From a candidate division WOR-3 bacterium (GTDB lineage Bacteria > SDB-A), in contig JAFGSQ010000022.1 of assembly GCA_016934535.1 (NCBI GenBank), positions 1-32,233 on the forward strand: a DNA stretch of 32,233 nucleotides, read 5' to 3'. The position numbers were made by a program, and so were the translations under genes. Shown here piece by piece: positions 8,683 through 17,559 of this stretch; position 1 is the first letter of the stretch; the number at the start of each line of letters is the position of its first letter. Under the pieces are notes generated by a model. It was not told the DNA's origin. It did not search any database and saw nothing but the letters and a program-made list of their open reading frames with translations.

Positions 8683-10314
8683 ATGATTTTATCTTTTGAC
8701 ATAGGTTCAACTTTGACAAAGGCTCTTCTTTTCTCTGAAGAAGGACCGCTCGCCAAAGTCATCGTGCCGACCTCCCCTGACAACGACATCGAAATAACAG
8801 CCAAACGGGCAAGCTTTCACCTTGAAAAAAAATCAGGTTTTAACCTTATAAAAAAATCCGGAGAATTCCTTGTATCCGCGATTGCCTGCTCTTCGGTTGG
8901 AGGGGGATTGAACGCTCTGGCGGCTTCTTCCATCGGCTCAGTCAGCGGCAGAGCCGCTTCTCTTGTCCTGTCCCATTCAGGCACAAATGTCGTCGGATCT
9001 GTATCAAACGACGACGGATTGACATTCCCGGAAAGAGTCCGGAGCATTACCAATCTAAATCCTGACATAATACTGTTGGCGGGAGGAACGGAAGGAGAAT
9101 GCATCGCCCCGCTGATCGAGATCGCAAAAACCGTTGCTTACGCTGTGCGCCTGATGAATCCCCGCGGCAACATACCTGTCGTTTACGCCGGAAACAGCAA
9201 GGCTCAGAGGACGATAGATCAGATGCTCAGCGGGATATGCAAACTTGAAATAGTCCCGAACATAATGCCGGATGAAGACACTTTGGACATATACCCCGCA
9301 GTTGATGAAATAAAAGATATGAGCAATAATATTCTGAGTTCAAAAAACCTTGGCTGGAGTAATTTTTTCCAGATGCTTTCGGAGCCTCTCGTTCCTTCAT
9401 CGCTTTGTCTACTGAAAGCCGCGGAGTCTCTGCCGGCCAAAAAACACCTCACTATCATCAGCTCAGGCAGTTCTTCGTCCGAGCTTATCACGGTGAGGAG
9501 GGAAAATGAGACTTCTTCTATAATCCTGAAAAGATATTCGAGTCCGTGCGGTGTCGGAATAAAAGCAATGACCTCTTACAACAAACATTTTTCGGGTAAA
9601 TCTTCAGCCTGGCTTCAACAGGACCACGACCCGGAAGTAACGGAAAACATAGTACGAAAGAGATCTTCGTTTCCCGCGATCACACCCGGAATTTTCGAAA
9701 ACGAACTTCTTCATTCTATTTCGGCAGAGATCCTTTGTGATTTAGCCCAGACGGCTTTCGATAAAAAATACAGGCTGTCTGATGACATTTTTGCCGCTTC
9801 TTACCTTTTTTCGGCCTCAAAACCGGAAAAGGTTTATGAAACAGTTCTAAATTGCATTCAACCGACTGGATTTTCACGAATTCACGTTGATGAAGGCTAC
9901 CTGACAAATTATGGACTGATGAAACTATTCGATGAAGGTTTTTCTTTCCTTCCCGATTTCAGGAATACCTGCCCCGTCGTTTCACTTGGCTTCAATTTCA
10001 AAAACCCCGGAACCGACGTCGCCCAGGTTGTCTTTTCAGCTAACGGAGAGAATGTGAGCGTCCCCATAAAATCGGGGGAATTAAAATTTCTGGATCCTGG
10101 ATTTTCCGAAGCTGAAGTCACCGTAATTCCTTCGAGGTCAGTTGACGCAGGTGCCGGTGCGGGAGTACCGTCGAGCGGATTTGTCAAAATGTCCGAAGCA
10201 GGTATCCTGATAGATTCCCGCGGCAGGCCTTTATTCCCGGAGTTGTATCGTGAAAACTGGTTCCCGTCGCTTCAGTCCTGGAAGAAAAATTTAAGCTTGA
10301 GAGCTGTTTTGTGA
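8683..10314 (+). CDS. glmL: MutL/GlmL-family ASKHA-fold protein (glutamate mutase accessory type)
   Basis: A 543-aa protein, not the DNA mismatch-repair MutL. The start at ATG 8683 gives MILSFDIGSTLTKALLF, the phosphate-1 loop of ASKHA ATPases at the very N-terminus. The open frame extends upstream to 8164, but that part overlaps argS and the EamA gene and is not credible. Further family features are SSVGGGLNALA, DIILLAGGTEGE (about 128-139), VVYAGNSKAQ and the C-terminal DAGAGAGVPSSGF. In clostridia the family is encoded beside glutamate mutase or ornithine aminomutase and is thought to act as a reactivating or accessory factor for the B12 enzyme. No mutase subunit is in this window, so the partner is unknown. 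The last four bases overlap the next gene (GTGA), which makes that protein its best candidate partner. Confidence 0.8.
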   Translation: MILSFDIGSTLTKALLFSEEGPLAKVIVPTSPDNDIEITAKRASFHLEKKSGFNLIKKSGEFLVSAIACSSVGGGLNALAASSIGSVSGRAASLVLSHSGTNVVGSVSNDDGLTFPERVRSITNLNPDIILLAGGTEGECIAPLIEIAKTVAYAVRLMNPRGNIPVVYAGNSKAQRTIDQMLSGICKLEIVPNIMPDEDTLDIYPAVDEIKDMSNNILSSKNLGWSNFFQMLSEPLVPSSLCLLKAAESLPAKKHLTIISSGSSSSELITVRRENETSSIILKRYSSPCGVGIKAMTSYNKHFSGKSSAWLQQDHDPEVTENIVRKRSSFPAITPGIFENELLHSISAEILCDLAQTAFDKKYRLSDDIFAASYLFSASKPEKVYETVLNCIQPTGFSRIHVDEGYLTNYGLMKLFDEGFSFLPDFRNTCPVVSLGFNFKNPGTDVAQVVFSANGENVSVPIKSGELKFLDPGFSEAEVTVIPSRSVDAGAGAGVPSSGFVKMSEAGILIDSRGRPLFPELYRENWFPSLQSWKKNLSLRAVL

Positions 10315-11573
10315 CAAGCTTCGCCGGTCTCGGAAAAATGACCTACAATCTAATCGCGCCTTTTCCCTCAAAGGCTCATTTTTCAGCAGGTGAAGAAGCG
10401 ATCTTCGGCGAAATTGCACTTTCTTACTCCCCGAACGAGGAAGAGCTGTTCGTCAATTTCAGCGCGATGCTGACCACGGCAGATTTTTCATCAATCGAGA
10501 AAAGCTCGCTGGTCTCCTGCGGAGAGGAATTCGCTTTGTACAAAAATATTTTCGACAGAAAATATCTTCCAGCCGGCGCACAAACCCTAGCTCCTTTTCA
10601 AGGAAAGATAAAGTATTTTATATTGCCATACGGTAATGCTATTTGCACAAAAATCAACAGAAAAGAACTACTGGTAAACCTCAGCGACCCTCTCGAAACG
10701 ACACCGAAAAAACTACTCAAAATGCTTAAGATTTCAAAACACTCAAAAGTTATTAAAGGGACCGTTCTCGCTGAAAGAATACTTCATGACAACATGACTT
10801 GGCTGCGCTCGGTGTCGCCTATAGACGGCGTAGTCGAGGATATTGACCTGTCCTCCGGAAATATCCTCATAAGACGCTTTGAATTCGATAAAACCGTTAA
10901 AATTCCTTTACCCGGTAAAGTAACCGGGGTGACGGAAACATCCTTCTGCTCTTCGATGACAGTGCAGTCTTCGGGTTACTTCATTAAAAGCTCGTTTTCG
11001 TTCGGAAAACCTCACCTTGGAAATCTTGTTTTGATACCAAATGATCCGGATGAAAGAAATGAGTTTTACAAAACAGGTTGTTTGGCTGAAAAAATCGCCG
11101 TCTTTGACGAAGCGCTTTCGCCAGAATCTCTCGATGAAGCTTTAAATTACGGTATAAAAGCCCTGGTCTGTCCTTCCATGGAAGACGAGACAAAAAAAAT
11201 GCTTAAAAAAAAACCTCCGCCCATAACCGTCGCCGTTGTCTTTTACAAGGGAGTAAACAGATTCCCCGAAAGCATGATGACTTTTTTTGAAAAACACGAA
11301 AGCAAGCCGGCCGTAGTGTCGAGACCTGAAAATTTCGAAGAACTTATTTTTCATATTCCTTCACCGGACGCTGTTTCCGGCATACAACCGCTGATTTATC
11401 CCGAAATTTCGCAGGAAGTTCTCATCTGCGCAGGGCAATATGCGAACAAAACCGGCAAAGTCGTACATTCGGAAACTCACCGCGTACCACCGCGTTCCGA
11501 TATTCCTACCGTAGGGATCAAGGTGCGTGGAACGAACGAAATCATTTTTGAACAGTTGAATGATTTATGGTAA
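10311..11573 (+). CDS. MutL-associated protein with barrel-sandwich-like core, function unknown
   Basis: A 420-aa soluble protein with no signal peptide or membrane helix. The start is GTG 10311, overlapping the upstream stop as GTGA; an ATG at 10338 is an alternative. Residues about 160-235 contain two consecutive biotinyl/RnfC-like hairpin signatures, SPIDGVVEDIDLSSGNILIR and IPLPGKVTGVTETS, suggesting a barrel-sandwich hybrid fold. A Rossmann-like segment follows (AEKIAVFDEALSPESLDEAL, then GIKALVCPS). The C-terminus (about 380-420) looks like a small KOW-type beta barrel. From memory, similar proteins sit beside MutL-family genes in other phyla such as Chloroflexi, but I cannot check this here. 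There is no lipoyl or biotin attachment lysine motif. The end overlaps recO by 7 bases. Confidence 0.5.
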   Translation: MTSFAGLGKMTYNLIAPFPSKAHFSAGEEAIFGEIALSYSPNEEELFVNFSAMLTTADFSSIEKSSLVSCGEEFALYKNIFDRKYLPAGAQTLAPFQGKIKYFILPYGNAICTKINRKELLVNLSDPLETTPKKLLKMLKISKHSKVIKGTVLAERILHDNMTWLRSVSPIDGVVEDIDLSSGNILIRRFEFDKTVKIPLPGKVTGVTETSFCSSMTVQSSGYFIKSSFSFGKPHLGNLVLIPNDPDERNEFYKTGCLAEKIAVFDEALSPESLDEALNYGIKALVCPSMEDETKKMLKKKPPPITVAVVFYKGVNRFPESMMTFFEKHESKPAVVSRPENFEELIFHIPSPDAVSGIQPLIYPEISQEVLICAGQYANKTGKVVHSETHRVPPRSDIPTVGIKVRGTNEIIFEQLNDLW

Positions 11574-12295
11574 ACGAAAGATACAGCCAGACCGAGGCAA
11601 TTTTACTGCGTGTTTTAAAATCGGGCGAAAGATCAAATTCCCTTTGCTTTTTGACCGAAAAAGAAGGTCTAATCTGGACTCAGATGAAACCTCAATCCGG
11701 TCATATTTCATCTGCAGGATTTGCCAACATTCCGTCCAGATTCAGAATAAACATTTACAGGACAACGAGAAACCGACTTTATGTCAGAGAAACGGTGGAA
11801 ACAAATCCGTACAGACGGGTTCATGAAGATTTTGCAAAACTAAAAGCGTGTTGGCACGTTTTGTCTCCGCTTATAAAACTTGTTCAGCCCGGCCCTTCCG
11901 ATGAATTCCTGTTCAGGTTAGCAGACAGGGCATTCAACGCTATATGCGGATCAGATTCGGAAATATCCGCCCTTCTTTTTATTCCGCCTTATTACGTCAC
12001 TCTGATAAAGCATTTTGGCTACGGATTTCCATTGGAAATCTGCAAAAAATGCGGCTCCCGAAATGTCTCGCGCATTTCCCCTTCTTCAGGAGGGCTTATT
12101 TGTCCGTCGTGTTCATCTAAAATTACCGACTCCAAAACCATAGATCCTTTTTTACTTAAAAAAACCATGACAGCTGCAAACAGGAAATCTTTGGCAGACA
12201 AGTCCGAAAAGAAAACAATTGTTGCCCTGATCAAAAACCTTGAGTTATACTTGTTTAAACAATTTTCACAAAACTCACCAGACATTGATTTATGA
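11567..12295 (+). CDS. recO: DNA repair protein RecO
   Basis: A 242-aa protein of normal RecO length. RecO helps load RecA at SSB-coated single-stranded gaps together with RecR and anneals complementary strands. The N-terminal OB-fold is marked by YSQTEAILLRVLKSGE and FLTEKEG. The central helical part (PYRRVHEDFAKLKACWHVL) and the C-terminal zinc ribbon C159-x2-C162 ... C179-x2-C182 are present. The ATG overlaps the end of the preceding gene by 7 bases. Divergence is substantial, but the order of OB-fold, helices and zinc ribbon is characteristic. Confidence 0.88.
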   Translation: MVNERYSQTEAILLRVLKSGERSNSLCFLTEKEGLIWTQMKPQSGHISSAGFANIPSRFRINIYRTTRNRLYVRETVETNPYRRVHEDFAKLKACWHVLSPLIKLVQPGPSDEFLFRLADRAFNAICGSDSEISALLFIPPYYVTLIKHFGYGFPLEICKKCGSRNVSRISPSSGGLICPSCSSKITDSKTIDPFLLKKTMTAANRKSLADKSEKKTIVALIKNLELYLFKQFSQNSPDIDL

Positions 12296-12307
12296 AGTGG
12301 AGGGAGT

Positions 12308-13189
12308 ATGTCTATTACCGTTGAAACCAATCTCGTGTCCGTCCCGCTTTTAACGAGAGGAAAAGTGCGGGACATATACATTTGCGAAAAAGACAAACTT
12401 CTGATAATTACGACAGACCGGATAAGCGCCTATGATGCAGTGATGAAGGAAGGGATACCGGGGAAAGGCGTGATCCTGAATTCTTTGAGTCTTTTTTGGA
12501 AAAACAGGTTTTCTGAATACATTCCCAACGACGTATTGGAATCCGACGTTGAAAAAATGGACTTTTTAACACCGGAAGAAAAAGATATTTGCAGGGACAG
12601 ATGCTCTCTTGTCAGAAAACTCGATGTTTTCAAATTTGAGTTTATTGTCAGAGGCTATCTTTGCGGTTCGGCCTGGCAGATGTACAGCGAAAAAGGGAAA
12701 ATAATCGATGTCGTGCCTCCTGTAGGATTGAAACTCGCATCAAAAATCCCGCTGCCCATTTTTACTCCGACGACCAAAGAGAATTCCGGTCACGACAGAC
12801 CGGTGTCCTGGGACGAACTGGCTGAATCTTTGGGTGAATATATTTCCCTGCAGATAAAAGACATATCCGTAAATCTTTACAAAAAGGCTCTCGAGACGGC
12901 AACAAACAAAGGCATAATCATTGCCGACACAAAATTTGAATTTGCATGCGACAAAACGGGCGATCTGTTTCTCGTAGACGAAGTTCTCACACCTGATTCC
13001 TCGCGATTCTGGGCTGCCGAATCTGTCGTTCCGGGAACCACTCCTCCTTCACTCGACAAACAGACACTGAGAGACTGGCTGGACAAGCAGGGCTGGGACA
13101 GAAATCCACCCGTTCCTGCCATACCTGAAACAGTAATAGACAAAATCTCTTTCGTTTACAAAGACATACATTCAAGGCTCCTGAATTGA
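12308..13189 (+). CDS. purC: SAICAR synthetase (phosphoribosylaminoimidazole-succinocarboxamide synthase)
   Basis: A 293-aa enzyme that joins CAIR with aspartate using ATP in purine synthesis. Family features are TRGKVRDIY (ATP loop, about 16-24), TDRISAYDAVM, VRGYLCGSAW, FTPTTKENSGHD, IIADTKFEFA and LVDEVLTPDSSRFW, ending in KQGWDRNPP. The long form resembles the yeast-type enzyme rather than the shorter E. coli type. GGAGGGAG at 12299-12306 is directly in front of the ATG, making this one of the few strong ribosome-binding sites in the run. Its end overlaps the next gene by 4 bases. No other purine gene is in the window. Confidence 0.97.
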   Translation: MSITVETNLVSVPLLTRGKVRDIYICEKDKLLIITTDRISAYDAVMKEGIPGKGVILNSLSLFWKNRFSEYIPNDVLESDVEKMDFLTPEEKDICRDRCSLVRKLDVFKFEFIVRGYLCGSAWQMYSEKGKIIDVVPPVGLKLASKIPLPIFTPTTKENSGHDRPVSWDELAESLGEYISLQIKDISVNLYKKALETATNKGIIIADTKFEFACDKTGDLFLVDEVLTPDSSRFWAAESVVPGTTPPSLDKQTLRDWLDKQGWDRNPPVPAIPETVIDKISFVYKDIHSRLLN

Positions 13190-13986
13190 CTTTTCCAATG
13201 CGGGATCTGCAGTCCGTCATGACGGAAGCGGGTGGTTATCTTATGGAAAACATAAATGACGTCCGGGAAGTTTTTCAGAAAAGGAAATTCGACTATGTCA
13301 CTGAAAAGGATATCTGGACCGAAAATTTTCTCAGAAAAAAACTTTCTGAAATTCTGCCCGGGTCGGGATTTCTAGGAGAGGAAAAAGGATCGGACTCTTT
13401 GCCGAACAATGGTGTCCGATGGATAGTGGATCCTCTGGACGGAACCACAAACTACATTCATGCCGTCCCTTTTTTCTCCTTGTCAGTCGCTCTCGAAAAA
13501 GACGGCGAAGTCACTGACGGAGCCGTGTATTGTCCCTGGCTCAATGAATTTTTCTCGGCATCTTCGGGGCAGGGAGCGTATCTGAACGGGGACAAGATAT
13601 CTGTTTCCTCGATATCATGCGTGGAAGGCGGTCTTTTCGCGACCGGATTCCCGTTCAGAGTCCATGAAAAACTTGAAAGATACCTGGCCAGCTTCAAATC
13701 TGTTTTTTTGAAAGCATCGGGCATCAGACGCTGCGGCAGTGCCGCCCTCGACCTGTGTTTCGTGGCGTGCGGAAGATTCGATGGTTTTTGGGAAGACAAC
13801 CTGTCAGCCTGGGATATTGCCGCCGGAATGCTGTTAGTTCGGGAAGCCGGAGGCGAAGTGACCGATTTTTCGGGCAACCCGTGTCCTCACGAAAGCGGCA
13901 GCGTAATTTGCTCAAACAAGAATATTTTCCCGGAGTTTTTCAAAACCGCCGCGGAGACATACACAAATTTTCGAGAAGGGAGATGA
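13186..13986 (+). CDS. Inositol-monophosphatase-family phosphatase (SuhB/IMPase)
   Basis: A 266-aa Mg-dependent sugar-phosphate phosphatase of the FIG/IMPase superfamily. Metal-site motifs are GFLGEEKG, WIVDPLDGTTNYIHAVPFF (D82-T87) and DNLSAWDIAAGMLLVREAGG. The RRCGSAALDLCFVACGRFDGF segment is also typical. The substrate could be inositol phosphate, fructose-1,6-bisphosphate or PAP; motifs alone do not decide. The TTG at 13186 overlaps the purC stop (TTGA) and has AAGG upstream at 13173-13176; ATG 13198 is the alternative and lacks a site. It precedes glgP by one base, so a role in sugar metabolism is plausible but inferred. Confidence 0.92.
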   Translation: MTFPMRDLQSVMTEAGGYLMENINDVREVFQKRKFDYVTEKDIWTENFLRKKLSEILPGSGFLGEEKGSDSLPNNGVRWIVDPLDGTTNYIHAVPFFSLSVALEKDGEVTDGAVYCPWLNEFFSASSGQGAYLNGDKISVSSISCVEGGLFATGFPFRVHEKLERYLASFKSVFLKASGIRRCGSAALDLCFVACGRFDGFWEDNLSAWDIAAGMLLVREAGGEVTDFSGNPCPHESGSVICSNKNIFPEFFKTAAETYTNFREGR

Positions 13987-13987
13987 A

Positions 13988-16558
13988 ATGAAACCCGTCC
14001 GAACATTTAAAGTAATTCCTTCTTTGCCGGAAGAACTCGCAGATCTCAGAACTATAGCGTTCAACCTCTGGTGGGGATGGAATGAAGAAGCCGTAAAGTT
14101 ATTTCACAGGATTTCACCAGAACTTTGGGAGCAAGCAAATCACAACCCGGTCGCTCTTCTTTCTATGGTACCTCAGGAAAACTGGTACGCACTCATCAAA
14201 GATGAAAGTTTCATCGCCCACATGAACAGGGTCAAGGAGGATCTCGACGAATATCTCGGAGGGGCGAGGTGGTTCGAAAGAGAACACTCTGACATACAAA
14301 ACGCCGTCATAGCCTATTTCTCGATGGAGTTCGGCCTCAACGACTGCCTGCCTCTATACTCGGGAGGGCTCGGCGTACTTTCAGGAGACCATCTGAAATC
14401 ATCCAGTGAACTCGGAATTCCTCTTGTAGCCGTGGGGCTTCTATACGGCCAGGGTTACCTGACGCAATATTTGTCGAACGACGGCTGGCAGCACGAAAAA
14501 TACGCTGAAAACGATTTCAGCAATATGCCTGTAAGAGTCCTCAACGTAAACGACGGCTCCACTTTGAAAATTTCAGTAAAGATGGCGGAAAAGGAAGTCT
14601 GGGCAGAAATCTGGGAGACTTCGGTCGGAAGAATCAAACTCTACCTTCTTAACACCAACATACCGGAAAATGATTCACTCGGCAGATACATTACAGAAAG
14701 ACTTTACGGCGGCGACAATGACCTGCGTATAAAGCAGGAGATTCTTCTGGGCATAGGAGGACTCAAAGCTCTCAGAAAAATAGGCTTGAATCCCACCGTC
14801 GTCCATATGAACGAAGGGCACAGCGCTTTTATAATTTTAGAAAGAATACGACAGTTGATGAAGGAAAACGGGCTCACCTATACCCAGGCGAAGCTTCTTT
14901 CAGCCTCTTCCTGCGTTTTCACCACTCACACACCTGTACCTGCCGGCAACGAGGTTTTTCACCCTGACATGATCGAGCATTACATAGGATATATTCGCGA
15001 AGAGATAGGAGTGACGAAAGAGGAGCTTTACTCTCTCGGCAAGCAAAATCCCAAAAACGCTTCAGAACATTTCGGCATGACTGTTTTCGCCATCAACAAC
15101 TCACATTACTGCAACGCCGTAAGCAAACTTCACGCCTCGGTTTCCCGTTCCATGTGGTCGGGCATCTGGCAGGGACTGGACGCCGATGAAGTTCCCATAA
15201 CTCACATAACGAACGGAATAAATCCCAACAGCTGGACCTCCGGCGAAATGCAACAGTTGTTTCTCAGGTACATAGGACCAAAAATGCTCGAAGAACCCGA
15301 AAACCTGAAAATCTGGGAAAGAGTTCTCGACATCCCGGACAACGAACTCTGGAGAACACATGAGAGAAGAAGAGAAAGGCTTGTCGCTTTCATAAGAAGA
15401 AGGCTCAAAAAACAACTCGCCGAACAGGGAGCCTCAGCAAAGGAAATCGAAGAAGCCGACGAAGTTCTGCACCCGGACACCCTGACAATAGGCTTTTCAA
15501 GGCGTTTTGCAACATACAAGAGAGCGTCGCTAATATTAAGCAATCTCGAGAGGATAACGAAAATACTGACCAACAAAGACAAGCCGGTTCAGCTCATTTT
15601 CGCCGGAAAAGCGCACCCGAGAGATGACGCGGGAAAAGACATCATCAAACACATATTCCAGGTCTCGAGAATGCCTCATCTGAGGAATCATATCGTCTTC
15701 ATCCAGAATTACGACATGAACGTAGCAAGATACATGGTTCAAGGATGCGACATCTGGCTCAACACGCCCAGAAGACCGCTCGAAGCGAGCGGCACCAGCG
15801 GAATGAAAGTCTGTTTCAACGGAGGGCTGAATCTGAGCGTTCTCGACGGCTGGTGGAACGAAGCATTCAACGGCAAAAACGGCTGGTCCATTGGAATGGG
15901 GGAAGTCTATCAGGATTACAAAGCCGAAGATGAAGTGGAATCCTCTTCACTTTATGACACTCTGGAGAACGACGTCGTCCCAAAATTCTACAACATAGCC
16001 AGAGACGGACTCCCGAGAGAATGGATTAAAATGATAAAAGAATCCATGAGAACTCTTTGCCCGGTTTTCAACACTAACAGAATGATATGCGAATACACAG
16101 AGAAATTTTACATCCCATCGCATAACTCATGGAGGACACTCACCGAGAACGACTTCAAGGGAGTCAAAGACTTCTCCTCCAGGTTTGATCTGATTTCCAG
16201 GGAATGGAACAACGTCAAAATTATTGACGTCTCTGCCGACACTGCCGCTCCGGTTCAGATGGGAACGCAGATAGAAGTAGTTTCCACGGTCTACATGGAC
16301 GGTCTCAATCCCGACGATGTATCCGTCGAAATCTGCCACGGCAAATTAAGTTACAACGGCGAAATAGAGAATCCTTCCTGTATAGCCATGTCGTCCGTCC
16401 AGAATACAGGCAAAGGCCAATACGTATTCAGAGGGCGAATTCCGTGTCTGGAAAGCGGTAAAAACGGATTTTCAGTAAGGATATTGCCGAGGAACAATTA
16501 CCTGACAAGGAAATTAGTGCCCGGTTTCGTCAAATGGTTCGAAAACGGCGGTCAATAA
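13988..16558 (+). CDS. glgP: Alpha-glucan (glycogen/maltodextrin) phosphorylase
   Basis: An 856-aa PLP enzyme that releases glucose-1-phosphate from alpha-1,4-glucans. It is the long TIGR02094-type form: residues about 1-100 match the DUF3417 N-terminal domain (AFNLWWGWNEEAVKLFHRIS), then AYFSMEFGLNDCLPLYSGGLGVL, HMNEGHSAFI, FTTHTPVPAGNEVF and ITHITNGINP. The PLP lysine is K607 in EASGTSGMKVCFNGG. A C-terminal beta-rich tail (about 740-850) is usual for this subtype. AAGGGAG at 13976-13982 serves as ribosome-binding site. The gene lies one base after an IMPase-family gene. Its stop codon is one base from the stop of the convergent gene, leaving no space for a hairpin terminator between them. 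Confidence 0.96.
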   Translation: MKPVRTFKVIPSLPEELADLRTIAFNLWWGWNEEAVKLFHRISPELWEQANHNPVALLSMVPQENWYALIKDESFIAHMNRVKEDLDEYLGGARWFEREHSDIQNAVIAYFSMEFGLNDCLPLYSGGLGVLSGDHLKSSSELGIPLVAVGLLYGQGYLTQYLSNDGWQHEKYAENDFSNMPVRVLNVNDGSTLKISVKMAEKEVWAEIWETSVGRIKLYLLNTNIPENDSLGRYITERLYGGDNDLRIKQEILLGIGGLKALRKIGLNPTVVHMNEGHSAFIILERIRQLMKENGLTYTQAKLLSASSCVFTTHTPVPAGNEVFHPDMIEHYIGYIREEIGVTKEELYSLGKQNPKNASEHFGMTVFAINNSHYCNAVSKLHASVSRSMWSGIWQGLDADEVPITHITNGINPNSWTSGEMQQLFLRYIGPKMLEEPENLKIWERVLDIPDNELWRTHERRRERLVAFIRRRLKKQLAEQGASAKEIEEADEVLHPDTLTIGFSRRFATYKRASLILSNLERITKILTNKDKPVQLIFAGKAHPRDDAGKDIIKHIFQVSRMPHLRNHIVFIQNYDMNVARYMVQGCDIWLNTPRRPLEASGTSGMKVCFNGGLNLSVLDGWWNEAFNGKNGWSIGMGEVYQDYKAEDEVESSSLYDTLENDVVPKFYNIARDGLPREWIKMIKESMRTLCPVFNTNRMICEYTEKFYIPSHNSWRTLTENDFKGVKDFSSRFDLISREWNNVKIIDVSADTAAPVQMGTQIEVVSTVYMDGLNPDDVSVEICHGKLSYNGEIENPSCIAMSSVQNTGKGQYVFRGRIPCLESGKNGFSVRILPRNNYLTRKLVPGFVKWFENGGQ

Positions 16559-16559
16559 A

Positions 16560-17558
16560 TCAGCGGGGAAAGTAAGAAAGAGAAAACCTGTGGGAAGAGC
16601 CTAATTGCTGATGGCTCATAAAACCGTAATCAACAGAAAATGAACTGAAAACAAAGCCTCCTCCGGCGGTCAAATGACCGGAATTGCTTCCCGCTCTCAG
16701 AAAAAATCTGTCCTTAATGGAAACTTCTCCTCCGTAATGACTGTCCATACTCAAGGAAGACACGTCCCACTGAGAAGAGAGTTTTCTGTTCTCAAAATAT
16801 ATGTCGGTTTCAATGCCGAACGACAGGGAAACGTCGCGCCAGGAAAGAGGCGCTCTGGCCATTATGCCTGTTTTCAGGAAAGGATAAGCGTATTCTTTTG
16901 TTCCGGTGCTCCACGACAAAATCGTAGTCGTCGCGTTTCTTAATACCGCCGAAAAATCCAGGTTTTTCGTCCTGTAAAAACACCCAACATCGGTTCCGAC
17001 ACCGTAGGCGGAATAATCGCCGATTTTTCTATAAACGGCCTTGACTGTCACTCCGAAGGAAAGATTTTCGCCGGCTTTGTGCCCGTATGAAACATACATG
17101 GTGTAATCGTCGTCGCTGAAATATGATACTCTGTCGTAGTCGAGCCATTCACCGGGATCGAGAGATCCGTTGTTCTCCCCCTGATCACCGGTACCCGGTA
17201 TGCCATCCTCTCCGTAATCTCTGAGCGCGTCCAAAGTATAAGGTATCCCCGATATGCCGAGGTGAACGAGTCCGATGCCGAGAGATCTTTTTGCTTCCGG
17301 GAAAATCATTGAAAATCCGTTGTAAGACAGGTTGCCCGAAAATACGTAAGCGTGTGTGGCGCTGTAGCATTTGTTTGAAAAACTCATCGCGGCTGGATTG
17401 CCGTAAAAAGAATGCTCTCCTGTAAGAATGCCTTCCATCTGCCCCATAGCAAGAGATCTCGCGCCGAACCCGAGAGCCAAAAACTCACCGGCGTATTTTG
17501 ACGCATAAACATTCAGGGATGAAAAGAAAAAGAATATAATAAATGTCTTAAACTTCAA
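16560..17558 (-). CDS. PorV/UPF0164-like outer-membrane beta-barrel protein
   Basis: A 332-aa protein with signal peptide MKFKTFIIFFFFSSLNVYAS. The mature start AGEFLALGFGARSLAMGQ and the NPAAMSF motif are hallmarks of the PorV/PorQ/UPF0164 family, FadL-like barrels of FCB bacteria. Strands alternate through to the last one (HRFSLSYFPR). Residues about 115-145 form an unusual acidic, glycine-rich loop (DGIPGTGDQGENNGSLDPGE) that resembles a calcium-binding loop. The start is TTG at 17558, one base after the stop of the upstream lamin-tail gene; no ATG would keep the signal peptide intact. In type IX secretion PorV is a shuttle, but no other T9SS gene or CTD sorting signal is seen here. Confidence 0.82.
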   Translation of the reverse strand: MKFKTFIIFFFFSSLNVYASKYAGEFLALGFGARSLAMGQMEGILTGEHSFYGNPAAMSFSNKCYSATHAYVFSGNLSYNGFSMIFPEAKRSLGIGLVHLGISGIPYTLDALRDYGEDGIPGTGDQGENNGSLDPGEWLDYDRVSYFSDDDYTMYVSYGHKAGENLSFGVTVKAVYRKIGDYSAYGVGTDVGCFYRTKNLDFSAVLRNATTTILSWSTGTKEYAYPFLKTGIMARAPLSWRDVSLSFGIETDIYFENRKLSSQWDVSSLSMDSHYGGEVSIKDRFFLRAGSNSGHLTAGGGFVFSSFSVDYGFMSHQQLGSSHRFSLSYFPR

Positions 17559-17559
17559 A

